From positions 1 through 20,636 of the forward strand of contig CAXKVR010000712.1 of assembly GCA_964058845.1 (NCBI GenBank): 20,636 bases of DNA, read 5' to 3'. Both the position numbers and the translations under genes were made by a program. The notes under the pieces were generated by a model. That model had not been told where the DNA came from, did not search any database, and saw only the letters and a list, made by a program, of their open reading frames with translations. This document shows positions 9,066 to 19,600 of this stretch, piece by piece (position 1 is the first letter of the stretch; every line of letters begins with the position of its first letter). This stretch comes from Carex sylvatica (lineage: Eukaryota; Streptophyta; Magnoliopsida; Poales; Cyperaceae).

Positions 9066-10002
9066 GGATTATCAACCGGCTTGGTATTTTTGAAATTTGT
9101 TCAAAAACAAATGTAAGTTTTGAATTTCATTTTTTTTTAAACTGTTATACATAAAAAATTTGGGTATTTAGACTGTACATTAAATAGTTTAATTAGAAAA
9201 TCACTTGTCCTGATTTTCCTGATTTTTTAATAGACTCAGTAGCAATACAAACATCTGAAGTTCTGAACTAATGAGATTTTGAATCTTTCCGTACATTAAA
9301 TTAATCTAGATGCCTTACCAAACAAGTTAGAAGGGCATCTAAATAACCCAATTATATTCTTGATCATATATTCTAACAAACTTGTGGATGGTGTTTTTCC
9401 TTGTCATCTTGTTTTATTTTGACAGTCTTTCCTTAAACAACAGGTTATGCTACATTATATTTTTACCAAGTAATCCAGATTTATGCCTAAGGATCAGGAC
9501 ATGCTACACTTAGTGCCAAGCTATGATTGAACCCATCACCCATGGGCCATGGTTGGATTGTGGGGTTGAGAAATTGGTAAAATATAAACCCAAAAAGTTG
9601 AAATCATTCACACCAATATTCATCATTTTGCATATATGCTTTTTCTACAAGACTACAAATTGGGTAGTATCCTAGCACAGCTGCACACCACAACCCTTTC
9701 TTGGATGTAACATATTTACTTAGATGAGACTACCTGACGATTCATGTGCTCAAAAAAGTGAAGGATATCAAGATCACATATTTTGGGATATGTCATGGAT
9801 AAAGTAATAGGTATATAGTATATTCCTAGTAGCCATGCACTGGGATCATGCAAATTTTGTATCCATAAAAATTATGAATTCGGACGTAAAACAGTGTCTT
9901 GTTTTTATTACATATAGTAATATCAGATTTATTGGGTCTGATTCATTAATTTTTATTTCTGAACTGTGACAGAGGAAAAAATCTTCTGTAACCATTGATT
10001 TT
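9066..10002. other. Intergenic stretch without a supported gene
   Basis: AT-rich DNA with a slightly more balanced patch near 9480-9760 (ACCCATGGGCCATGG at about 9538). The minus-strand frame 9846-10061 is overlapped by the repeat that follows and has no domain. No RNA gene or regulatory element can be named. Confidence 0.4.
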
Positions 10003-10168
10003 CTACAGACACAGAGGGTTTTGTGACGCAGAAAATCAATATCTTTATGGATCGAAATCACTGTTCACGATCCATTAATTTTTTTAATTATTTTTTGTGG
10101 TATCAAACCCTCTGTATCTGTAGATACAGATGGTTTTGTGCCACAAAAAATCAACCCTTTTATGATCG
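10003..10168. repeat. Three copies of a roughly 50-bp unit in alternating orientation
   Basis: The unit reads roughly CGATCCATAA, spacer, TGATTTT(C/T)TG, then CACAAAACCCTCTGT and (G/A)TCTGTAG. It occurs on the minus strand at about 10054-10003, on the plus strand at about 10068-10123 and on the minus strand at about 10168-10119. Copies two and three overlap in the palindrome CTGTATCTGTAGATACAG. The arrangement can fold into competing hairpins. No coding potential. Confidence 0.6.
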
Positions 10169-11401
10169 GACTCATTGAATTCGATCCATATATATATTTT
10201 TTTACAAATTCTCTGTACATCTTTTAAAACAATTACTCAATAAATCTAATCTTACTATATTTGATAAAAATAAAGAACTCTTTCTGTATTTCTATAGGTC
10301 TGAATTTTATAATTTATATGGATAAAAAGTTTCTCAAGATCACTTGCATTCATGGATAAACCCCAGACAGTGTTGTCGATGTCAATTGATGTACGGAGAG
10401 ATCTTTGTGTTTGTCTTCTTTGACAAGTCTGTGTTTGTTTGCTTGCTAAATGCTAATCACGCCTTAAAGGCAATCGATTCCCTTGCTATCCTAATTGAGA
10501 GTGTAAAACGGTAAGGTGCGAACTCTATATAAACTCTGTGCTCTCATCAATTGGTGCACTATTATTGACATCTTAAATTGTATTTCATAATATAATACTG
10601 TTTTTGTTAGTTGGATTGATAGATCGTTTTGTGTTGGTTGCTACTTATTTTTATTTCTTTTAGAATTGTTATTTTTTATATATCCATTTGTATTGTGTTG
10701 TGCATCATATTTTTACCGACAGAGGCAAATGTAATGAATGATGGTCAATTGATTTTTATTTTTGTTGTATTTGTGTATGATTTTTTTTATATAATTTAGT
10801 ATACAATGTCGTGAGTACTATAAATTCGATCTTCATTTTTAGTATGATTTTTATTTATTTATTTATGTTTTACCCTGTGACACGCACAATAGAGCTCACC
10901 GTGAGCGCCACACTTGAACAGGAAAATAAATTACGGAGCAGCGAGCACACGCTAAATAAATGTAAGAAGAAGAAGGAAAACAAAAAGGAGCCCCACAGAT
11001 GCCATCATTGCTGAGGCCTTTCTTTTTCTACGCCCGAGGAATTGATTCATTTTTCTCTTCGAAGCACCACTTTCACAATTCACACGCGCTGCCTTCGATG
11101 GAATACAAGACCAAATCGGCCAATCAATCAAAAAGGCCACCTTGGAAAGCCTTTCCCTCTTAAATTAACTTTTGGTTATTTGATCACTAATTGCCCACAT
11201 CACCTGAAAAGATGCAAGATATTAAATACAAAGGTGATTGATTAGATGTCTCTCTGGATTATTCCCTTGTACTGTCTTGTGTTGTTCTAGGTAGAAATGT
11301 ACTCGACAGTCCACAGAAACGTTTGACAACGAAATTACTCATTTGAGATCAGATGTATCACATGTACCGAAATAAATCATGCCTTGTCGTCAAAGGAACT
11401 A
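10169..11401. other. Intergenic stretch; weak LTR-like patch and unassigned short ORFs
   Basis: CTCTATATAAACTCTGTGC at about 10524-10542 is followed by ATCAATTGGTGCACTATTA, which loosely resembles the TATA-to-primer-site end of a plant LTR, but no second LTR or polyprotein fragment is visible. Around 10880-11160 base composition is more balanced. Two opposite short frames there (10811-11014 plus, 10952-11140 minus) carry no known domain, and the hydrophobic end of the minus one comes from an AAG-rich run. Neither is called a gene. Confidence 0.35.
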
Positions 11402-11530
11402 ACTCCGCTCCTCTCCTACTATATTATTCTAAATCGAATTGTTTATTTGTATTGAAATTTGTATATAAAAAAATCCAACAATTCGATTTTAAATAATAGT
11501 CCTGCTCTCCTATTTGGAGAGCAACGGAGT
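11402..11530. mobile_element. Small MITE-like foldback element (about 129 bp)
   Basis: The left end ACTCCGCTCCTCTCC pairs with the right end GGAGAGCAACGGAGT. Further in, ATTCTAAATCGAATTGTT pairs with AACAATTCGATTTTAAAT. The centre is AT-rich. The arms fold the whole element into one stem. No clear target-site duplication was found, and there is no coding capacity. Confidence 0.65.
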
Positions 11531-11819
11531 CAGATCCGTCTTCAAAACTACCTGATAACTCTTATATTTCCCATAACCAATGTTATCGGGCTCAACATCT
11601 AACAAGAAGATGAGTAAAGCTCAGCAAGGTGTTTGGTGAGCTTAACTTCAAAATATATTATATTCATTTCAAACGACAAATTCAAGCCATTGAAATCCAT
11701 CTACTTCACAAGTAATTAATTTTCATGCAAATATTTCAAGTTTTCGAATTATTTTAGTATAAAGTCAAGTGGTCAAAATTAAAAAGTTTATATTAATTTT
11801 AATACATTAATTATTTTGA

Positions 11820-12828
11820 CAGTGTTCTAAATAGCACGCTATAGCGTTTTTGAATCCTAAACGCTAAGTTATGACATCAAAACGCGCTATTTGAACTACG
11901 GACACTATAGCGGTAATAGCGGTCCGCTATAGTGTGCGCTATGCAACATGATTTTTTTTCCTTTTCCTATGCAACTGGACTTTAACTGTGACTTTTATGT
12001 AATATATGTACTAAGCTTTATATTAAACTATTAATTATTAAATGAGAGATCCATCAAACGAAATCAAATAAGAAAGCTACAACGCGCTATGCAACATGAG
12101 TTTTTTTTTTTTTTTTCAATTTATATGAAATTTAAATAAAGGCTCATATTTAATATATTAAGATATTTTTTGAAGTAACAAAATGATACTTACTATATGG
12201 TAGTGTGAATATTTTGAATAGATTAAGATAGTTAATTATGCCATGATGTCTAGATTATTTTGAAATTTAAATAGAAAAAAGATAGATTATGTCATGATGC
12301 TGAATATATTTTGAATAGAAAAAGATCGATAGTTTATGATATTAGTATTACTATGGATATTTTGAGTCGCAATTTGGACTTTGTATTGGTTCAATATGAA
12401 TATTATAATTTTTGAATCAATATGATGTTATTTATTGTTCTATGAGACTTAGATAATGTTGATATTTAGGACAAATATATGATATAATTTTTATAAAAAT
12501 AAAAAAACGCTATGGAGCATAGCTTTCGCTATAGCTTTTTTTGCAGGTTTCCTGCTATGACGCGATAAACGCTATTTAGAACCTTGATTACTATGGATAT
12601 TTTGAATCGCAATTTAAACTTTGTATTGGTTCAATATGAATAATATAATTTCTTAATCAATTTGGTGTTATTTATTGTTCTATGAAACTTAGATAATGTT
12701 GATATTTAGTACAAATATATAATATAATTTTTATAAAATAAAAAAAAAACACTATGTTGCATAGCTTTCGCTATAGCTTTTTTTGTAGTCTTCCCGCTAT
12801 GACGCGATAAATGCTATTTAGAACCTTA
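11820..12828. mobile_element. Non-autonomous hAT-like element nested in the foldback element
   Basis: It begins CAGTGTTCTAAATAGCACGC and ends ATGCTATTTAGAACCTTA, so the ends form an imperfect inverted repeat of the CAGTGTTC type. Words such as CGCTATAGCG, GCGGTCCGCTATAG and TTTCGCTATAGC cluster at both ends. GCGCTATGCAACATGA occurs at about 11934 and again at about 12082, so the left part is also partly duplicated. There is no transposase frame. Flanks TATTTTGA and TTTTTTAA could be a decayed 8-bp duplication. Confidence 0.65.
12347..12827. repeat. Tandem duplication, period about 240 bp, at the 3' end of the hAT-like element
   Basis: Copies 12347-12586 and 12587-12827 both start ATTACTATGGATATTTTGA and both end in a full element terminus, CGCGATAAACGCTATTTAGA and CGCGATAAATGCTATTTAGA, followed by ACCTT. 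They agree at about nine in ten positions. The element therefore carries two complete 3' ends in a row. Confidence 0.85.
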
Positions 12829-12974
12829 TTTTTTAAACATTTTTTGACCATTTGCCTATATACAAAATTAGTTCAAAATTATAAAAACTTCACATATAAA
12901 TTAATCACTCTTGAATTAAATTGATTTAAACAGTTTGAATTTATTATTTAAAACCAATCTAATAGATTTTAGAG

Positions 12975-13005
12975 TTAAGTTCACCCAAACACCTGGTGAA
13001 CTTAA
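12975..13005. repeat. Perfect 11-bp-stem hairpin at the right end of the foldback element
   Basis: TTAAGTTCACC at 12975-12985 and GGTGAACTTAA at 12995-13005 are exact reverse complements around a 9-nt loop. A second GGTGTTCTTAAG-type terminus on the minus strand follows at about 13012-13001, so the terminal motif appears doubled. It lies too far past the SUA stop codon to be confidently assigned to its 3' UTR. Confidence 0.6.
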
Positions 13006-13632
13006 GAACACCCTAGTTCTACTCTAAGAAAATTACATGTTATTTTCATACGCCCAATCACTTCGATTTTCAAATCGCTATAATAATTGATTATTCTGTT
13101 TTCTAAGAGAGTAGTAATGCTGCTTTGCGAGTAAGAAAAGAACAAATCATGATTTTGTTCTATTATCCACCATTTTCTTTTCCTCCAAATTGTTATCAAT
13201 AATTTTATACTATTGCCTTGAAAAATGAATATTAGATTATCCCTCGATTCATCTTTTTCTTGAAAGCACCTCCAAAACTAATTAAAAAAACCCGCAACTA
13301 GCTGCAAAGCATCAGACAAAGCAACTTTTAACCAAGGTTCGCCTGGTCGTAGTCACTTTTTGTATTTATTATCTTGGACTAGAAATGCCATAAAAGTAAA
13401 CCATTCTAAAGAGAGGTGGCGCCTGTTCTAGCCACAAGCACCTCAAAAGAGTTGTGAATATACTGAAAATAATATAAGATAGTAGTTTCGCAACAATCCA
13501 CTTAAAAACACAATTCAACCCACACAAACATCAGCTCCCATACAACCCCATGAACAAATTATCACAACAAATTACACCTTCCAAAAGGAGCCCTAAATAA
13601 CTAGAATGTATATGTAACAGAATTCACAATGC
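13006..13632 (-). other. 3' flank of the SUA gene, including its probable 3' UTR
   Basis: This is downstream of the SUA stop codon at 13633-13635 on the minus strand. The first 250 nt or so past the stop are T/G-rich on the transcript strand (TTGTTGTGATAATTTG, GGGTTGTATGGG), as in plant 3' UTRs. The 65-codon minus-strand frame at 13002-13199 has no recognised domain and is not called. Confidence 0.45.
13365..13370 (-). promoter_or_regulatory. Candidate poly(A) signal of the SUA gene
   Basis: AATAAA reads on the minus strand about 265 nt past the stop codon. It is the first canonical hexamer I noticed downstream. Plant poly(A) signals are loose, so the real cleavage site may be nearer the stop. 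Confidence 0.3.
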
Positions 13633-16600
13633 CTAAGACATCTCTCTGAATCTTGCAATAGCTTTCTTCTGGATAATGGTACGATAACTATCTCCAACTT
13701 GAGTCTCCAATACGGGATCTACTTTCCTCTGTTGACTTCCCAGGCCGGACCTATCACCTGAAGCTTTTGCTTGAACTGGTTCCTTGATGCCACCACCATC
13801 TTTTCCCAGTCCCTTTTGTTTAAAGAGAATATAGCACACCACAAAAGAAAGAAAAAGAAACAGACAAGTATATTGCATGTCAGTTCAAAGTGACATTTAT
13901 GCTTACAAAACTCTCCAAAAGGTCCCTTTTCCATCCTTCTGGAAGGAGTATGTGGTTCCATGAGATACTAGATTAGGGTGGAGAATTCCATGCCCAAAAA
14001 GATGTTCAATGTATCAAGAAATTTATTACCTGGTCTTGATATAGATCAAAAAGATAGATTTTACTAACATTTTTCTTTATTAATATCATTATTATTATAA
14101 TAATAATTATTATTATTTTGTCTCATCTCAATTTCAATACTTTCATTGTACCTCCATCACAAATTCGGGTCACTCGGAACAAACCTCATCCCTGAATCTA
14201 ATAAAACCTCCCAATCTATAAAAATGAAAGAATGAGAACCTTGAAAGACAATAGCCTTCAAACTATGCTTTCTCTCACTCCCTAGAGAGACAAGGATCTA
14301 GACTGAATCAACGTTCTATAATTCTATATTTATCAATCCAGAAACTTCATTTTGTTGGATCAAAGCAGATCCCTCGCATTCAATTAATTGTGTGGTCAAC
14401 AAGTAATTGGAACCCTCTGGTAGACTGGATCAAATGTGGAATTGACCAGACTGCTAAAACACTTCCCCCAGGCTTCTCTCCTTCAAAGGGTGCCATATGC
14501 CTCCGCAACTCACAATAACACCCTTCAAGGCTTCCTTCCCCAAAAGAGCAACTAAAAATAAAATAAATAACCGTGTCTCCGTGCTTACCAAAACTTGAAC
14601 AGTATTGGACACCATCTCTGCCATATTTATAGGGATGAGGTGCTATTGTGTTAATGACAGTAGGAGGTTATGTTATGGAACTTATAGTCACCACAGCTAA
14701 GGTATCATTACGTCAAGCTAGCAAACCCAACGAAGTAGGTACCAAGCGAGCAAGATTAAAAAAAAAAAAAATCTTTCTCCAACCGATAATTATGAGCAAA
14801 TAAGCAATGAACCCATCTACCCAAAACCTCAAAACTGAACAGGCAATTCCAAGAGATTAAAAAAAAAAAAAAAAAAATATCCGTATACTTCTACTTCAGT
14901 TTGATATATAAGAAGAGGGTGCCCAAACAAAAGCATTGGAAGAGCAACAGAGAGAGAGAGAGAGAGGAAACAAACGCACCAGGCCTTCTTGCCAACCCAT
15001 GTTGCGAAGAATACGGTTACCAACATTGTTCTCGTCAAGGGCTCGGTCCGCAGTTATGATCTCATAACTTTCAGTATCCTGAGGTGCTTCACCTGTGGAC
15101 CTTACACCAACTCCAGGTGGGAAAGGCATATCTAATGATGAACCCTTCCGGCTTGTGTATTCCGAAGCTTTGGCAAAAATAGATTTCCGAACAATTAATA
15201 TATATCTAGAGTACAAGTGCATTAGCCTGACAGTCTGACTCTTCGCGTAAGGCAAGAAACTATTCGCTCTATAAGTTAAAACTACATAATATTATGAATA
15301 ATGAAGTAGAGAATGCTTACTGGGATCAGAAACATCGTCTCCTTTGGAGGACGATGAGCCATAGAGGTTGCGTCTCTCAGCGGCACGATCTCTGTATCCA
15401 GTCTGAGATTGATCCCTGTTGATTGGCTGAACCGGTGCCTCAGAAAATCTCCTTCTGCCAGTATTTACAGAGCCAGAAGGAGCAAAGGAGCCCAGTGCTG
15501 ACGCATCAGTTTTGAAGGGTGTGCTAAGAGAAACTTCACTTGCAGCAACAGGAGGGGCACCAAAAGTTGTATCTGACTTGATAAGTCCTCTCCCAGATGA
15601 ACCCCTTGCCACACTGGTGACAGCACTGCCAGAACTGCCGCTTGCTGGTGTAGACCTTATCAGAGAACTCGGGTTCAATGTTTCGACCGATGCTGCTACA
15701 GATGGAGAATTTCCCCAGCCAAGACCTCCAAATTCAGATTTTGCTTTAGGTTCCTTTTCATCGACAACAGCACGTGCAGGTTGAACCTGCGTCTCCTGGT
15801 TCCTCTGCTTCCACATGTTCAATACATTATTCATTTTTTTCTTATTGGCTAGAAGACTACTCTTTGATGTGAATTTGATCTCCTTTGCTTTCTCCTTCTC
15901 CTTCTTCTCAGCTGCTAATGCGGCATTTGCCGCAGCTTGAACTGCATCCGGCAGAGATGTATTGTCATCTGCCTTTACAGTTTGTGCCGGAGCTGATATG
16001 ATCACCTTTTTGTTTTTGTTTCCCTCCGATGGTTTGGCTGATTCACTTTCTGGCTCGATCTCTCCAGTAGGGTTTCCACTGTCACTGTTGTGGTTGTTAC
16101 AAGGGACATACTGTTGGGTTTGTTGATCATAGGAGTACCAAGCTCCAGCATTACCATCATAGTACAGGCCTACACGATAAATAGTTTGAAATGTGCCAGA
16201 TTAAAACCTAGTAATGAGAGCACCCATAAAAAGCATTTTTCCAAAAGATCATAATGCAGATTGTGGTCATAATAATACTAAATTTCCACCTATATGCTGA
16301 TTTGGAGGCTTCTTCATCTAATTTTCAAAAGAAGAATGTAGATAAAAATAGTACAGTTCTAGACTTCAAACAGTTACTACAAATATTACTTCTAAAAAAA
16401 TGCTAACCAGTATTTCCATCATAGTAGAAGCCAGAGGAAGCATCATAATAGTAACCGGACTTCTCGTCCCAAACAAAACCAGCCTGTACAGCTGAAGTGC
16501 CACCTTGCTGGGTTGCAGTGCTTGCAGAGCCAGGCTGTGAGTTATCAGGGTTGTACTCCTTTGGTGTCCAACCAACAGCATCATACTGCAGAGATGGAAA

Positions 16601-19600
16601 TAACAATACTATACATTAGCTATTAAAGGCAACATGAACGCAAGAATTAGGAACGAACTTTCAACTTCACTAGGTAAAACAGAAGCACTTCAACAGATCC
16701 TATGATCTCTTATGTGATACAGTACGCCATCATGGGTACCAGCACTGTCTGGTTAATCATATTTCATTAAGGTCTCTTTTACAGGCCTCTTTCAAATTTA
16801 ATTAAGGCTTTTGACTCAGTGTCAAGGACGTAGGGCTTAGGGCTTAGGACTTCGGCCCCTACGATTTATAGTGTAGGCATAATATTGTTAGTATTATTAT
16901 TATCATTATTGGTACCATTATTACTATTAGTATTACTACTATTGTTGTTGTTGTTATTACTACTGCTACTACTATTATCTACTATGGGTTTCGTGACTAC
17001 GGTTGGGTTTCATTTCTAGCCTACCCCAACTTGTTTGGGATTAAAGGCTTTGTCGTTGTTGCTGTTGAGTTTCATATTTCTTCAAAATTTAGACCATAAG
17101 ACCTTTTTTTTTCCCTTCACTGAACCTCATAGCAAATATTTGTAGCAGGTAAAATACTACTGATGCCAGATACATATCAGATCCCAGAACTTACCTGTTG
17201 AGAAAAAGCAGCAGCCTCAATAGCAGCTGCTGCAAGACTGCTTGACTGAGAAGTAGCAACACCTGGTCCATGAATATTTTTTGCAAATGCTACACGTAAC
17301 AGCTGGCCATTTCTCTCAAGGGTCGTGCCATTTGTAGCTTCAAGAGCTTTTGTCGCATCCTCTACCTAACCAATATAGTAAAGAAAGATTACTAACTTCA
17401 TCCCAACCGAGAAAGGAAGATAAATAGCAATACAAAGCTTACCGAATTAAAGTGAACAAATGCGAAACCCTTTGATACATGAGTAAACCTATCTCTGACA
17501 AGGCGAAGATTCTAGAAAAGAGAGGCGAGTTAGTAAATTAAACAATTTACATCCAGTGCTACATAATATTGGTCTCAATATACACAAAACAGAATGGTAT
17601 TATCTCTTTCCTACCATTACAGGAGCATACTTGGCAAATTCATATCTCAACATCTCCTCATCAGCATTTTCATCTAGTCCACGGACAACTAAAACATGCG
17701 TAGCACCTTTACAGATAAATGGCAGAGGCAGATGATAAGTAGTTGCAAAAATGCAAAATACATATTAAATTATGAAATGCATTAGTGAGAATACCTAAAT
17801 CACCTCCTTTTTTACCAGATGGGTTTGCAGAAGATGCAGCATCAGCTGGCAGAGCATCTTCGGTCCGTGGCTCATTGCACTACATTGATTTGTCAATAAA
17901 ACAAAAATTAACATCAGCATAAAAATTCAAATTAAAAAAGGACATGTAAAATGCAAATCAAGCTTATCTTAACATCATCAAAACAGTTTGCAAAGGGATG
18001 CAATGCTAGAATTTTGTATAACACCAGGATAAAACATAATATTACATACTGACCCAAAAAGGACTTCTAGAGTAATAATATTGCATGAACTAAAGAATTG
18101 GCAATAATATAATTACATTTAGTCGCATAACTTTCAGATCCGATAAGCATCGTAACAAAGAAAAGGATTCAAACAAGAAAAAGTGTCACCTGGAAACACA
18201 ATGCACGGCGTGCGAAATTGAGACATCCACATATAGCACAGATCCAATCACTTGGAGGAGCAAGGTTTCTGTGTCCCCCAAAACCTGATCTTGCAGCATT
18301 ATCAGGCTCTCTACTGCTAGAACAACGGCAGGAATCAGGTAATAAAACAAAAATACTACAATCATAGCATTGTAGATCTAGCAGGTGATAAGAAAGTACC
18401 TGTAGTCAAAAAGAAGCCTTCTTCCATCAGCCACTACACCTTTCTCTCTCACACCATTCAGCATTCTTGTAGCATCTTCCTGTTGATAAAACATCAGAAT
18501 CGTTGTAGTAGTTGTTATTACAAATTAACAATAACAACTTTCAAAACATGATCAACATGATTTAAGTCAGGTACTAGGAACCCCCTTTGATGTTGGTTGC
18601 ACTGATAGAATTTTCTCATCAGCATATCAGCCAGCTTTGGAATTGTACATCCTGGCATGAGAAGGATACAGATAATTTTCCATTCCGGTTTAAATTTAGG
18701 GGAAGAAATTTAGATTGGTTGAGGATATCACACTGAATTTAGAGTACTAGACAGAACTTCAATCCAGAAAACTATGAGATGCTAAGCCTATACGGCACCA
18801 TGTCTTAACCATATTGTTAGTTGTATAGGCTAGCGGATACAAGCAAATTGCCAAGTACAAACATGTTAGGAGTTCAGGTTTAACATTAAACATACCACAC
18901 TTGGAAAGTCAACAAAGGCAAATCCACGAGAGATGCCAGAACCTCGCTCTCTGATTACACGTACATGACGAAGAGGCCCCCACTCAGCCTATAATATATT
19001 AGACAAGAGATATCAACTAACTTATTTATATAAGATAAAAGAAAGCCATCAAACAACAAAACAATGTGATCAACCGCAACAAATGGTAAGTACCAGAGCT
19101 TGATATAAATCATCTTCTGTTGTCCGTAATGACAGTCCCCTTATAAGAATGGTTGCTGAGGGTACCTGCAGTAATCAAGTATTGATTGTAATTTCTTCAG
19201 TAGAGTAGGATGGTACTAGTGAGAATATAGGGGACATGCATATAAAACCAGTACAAGTATTTGAATAAAAGAGAGCTAGAAAAGAATGTCCAGCAGAACT
19301 CATTCTCTGAACTTTAATTTCATTTATATATTCCTGAATAATGGAGCCTCATTCATCGCTATCTTTCATATAAAAAGATGCATAAAAAGATCAGTACTAT
19401 GTTCATGTGCATGTTGGTGTGACCGGGTACCAGGCAGCCTCTATCAGTTGATTAATCTTTGCATGCAAAAATTTTAGCCTCTGCCTTGTATTGGTAGTGA
19501 TCTATATGTAAATATGTGTTCTATGGTATTTTTTCAGATGGTGCACTTGTTGTAGAAAGACTATTTTCTTTAAATAAGAGGTCCACTTTTCCAACAATCT

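Larger units (their letters stand above)
11628..12993. repeat. Long foldback element with about 150-bp diverged inverted arms, split by a later insertion
   Basis: The left arm (about 11628-11780) begins GGTGTTTGGTGAGCTTAACT. The right arm (about 12993-12841) reads, on the minus strand, GGTGTTTGGGTGAACTTAAC. The two align almost without gaps for about 145 nt at roughly 70% identity, down to AGTGGTCAAAA and AATGGTCAAAA. The original element was therefore a foldback of about 350 bp. The hAT-like sequence 11820-12828 sits at its centre. Outer target duplication was not found. Confidence 0.7.

Noticed and set aside
10376..10620. Possible LTR or solo LTR (TATA-like CTATATAAAC, then AATTGGTGCACTATTA)
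   Set aside because: I found no matching second LTR, TG...CA ends with target duplication, polypurine tract or polyprotein remnant. It was kept only as a note in the regional description.
10952..11140. 62-codon minus-strand frame ending in a membrane-like segment
   Set aside because: The hydrophobic tail is the reverse of an AAGAAGAAGG run. No homologue was recognised, and the opposite strand is equally open.
14500..14640. Possible cryptic exon or promoter on the minus strand in the last SUA intron (CTATAAATATGGC, then an ATG frame and GTAAGC)
   Set aside because: The flanking exons join perfectly into a canonical G-patch without it, and the short frame matches nothing known.
19286..19477. 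63-codon plus-strand frame in a SUA intron
   Set aside because: It lies in the 481-nt intron between the RS-rich and RRM1 exons, antisense to the gene, with no recognisable motif.
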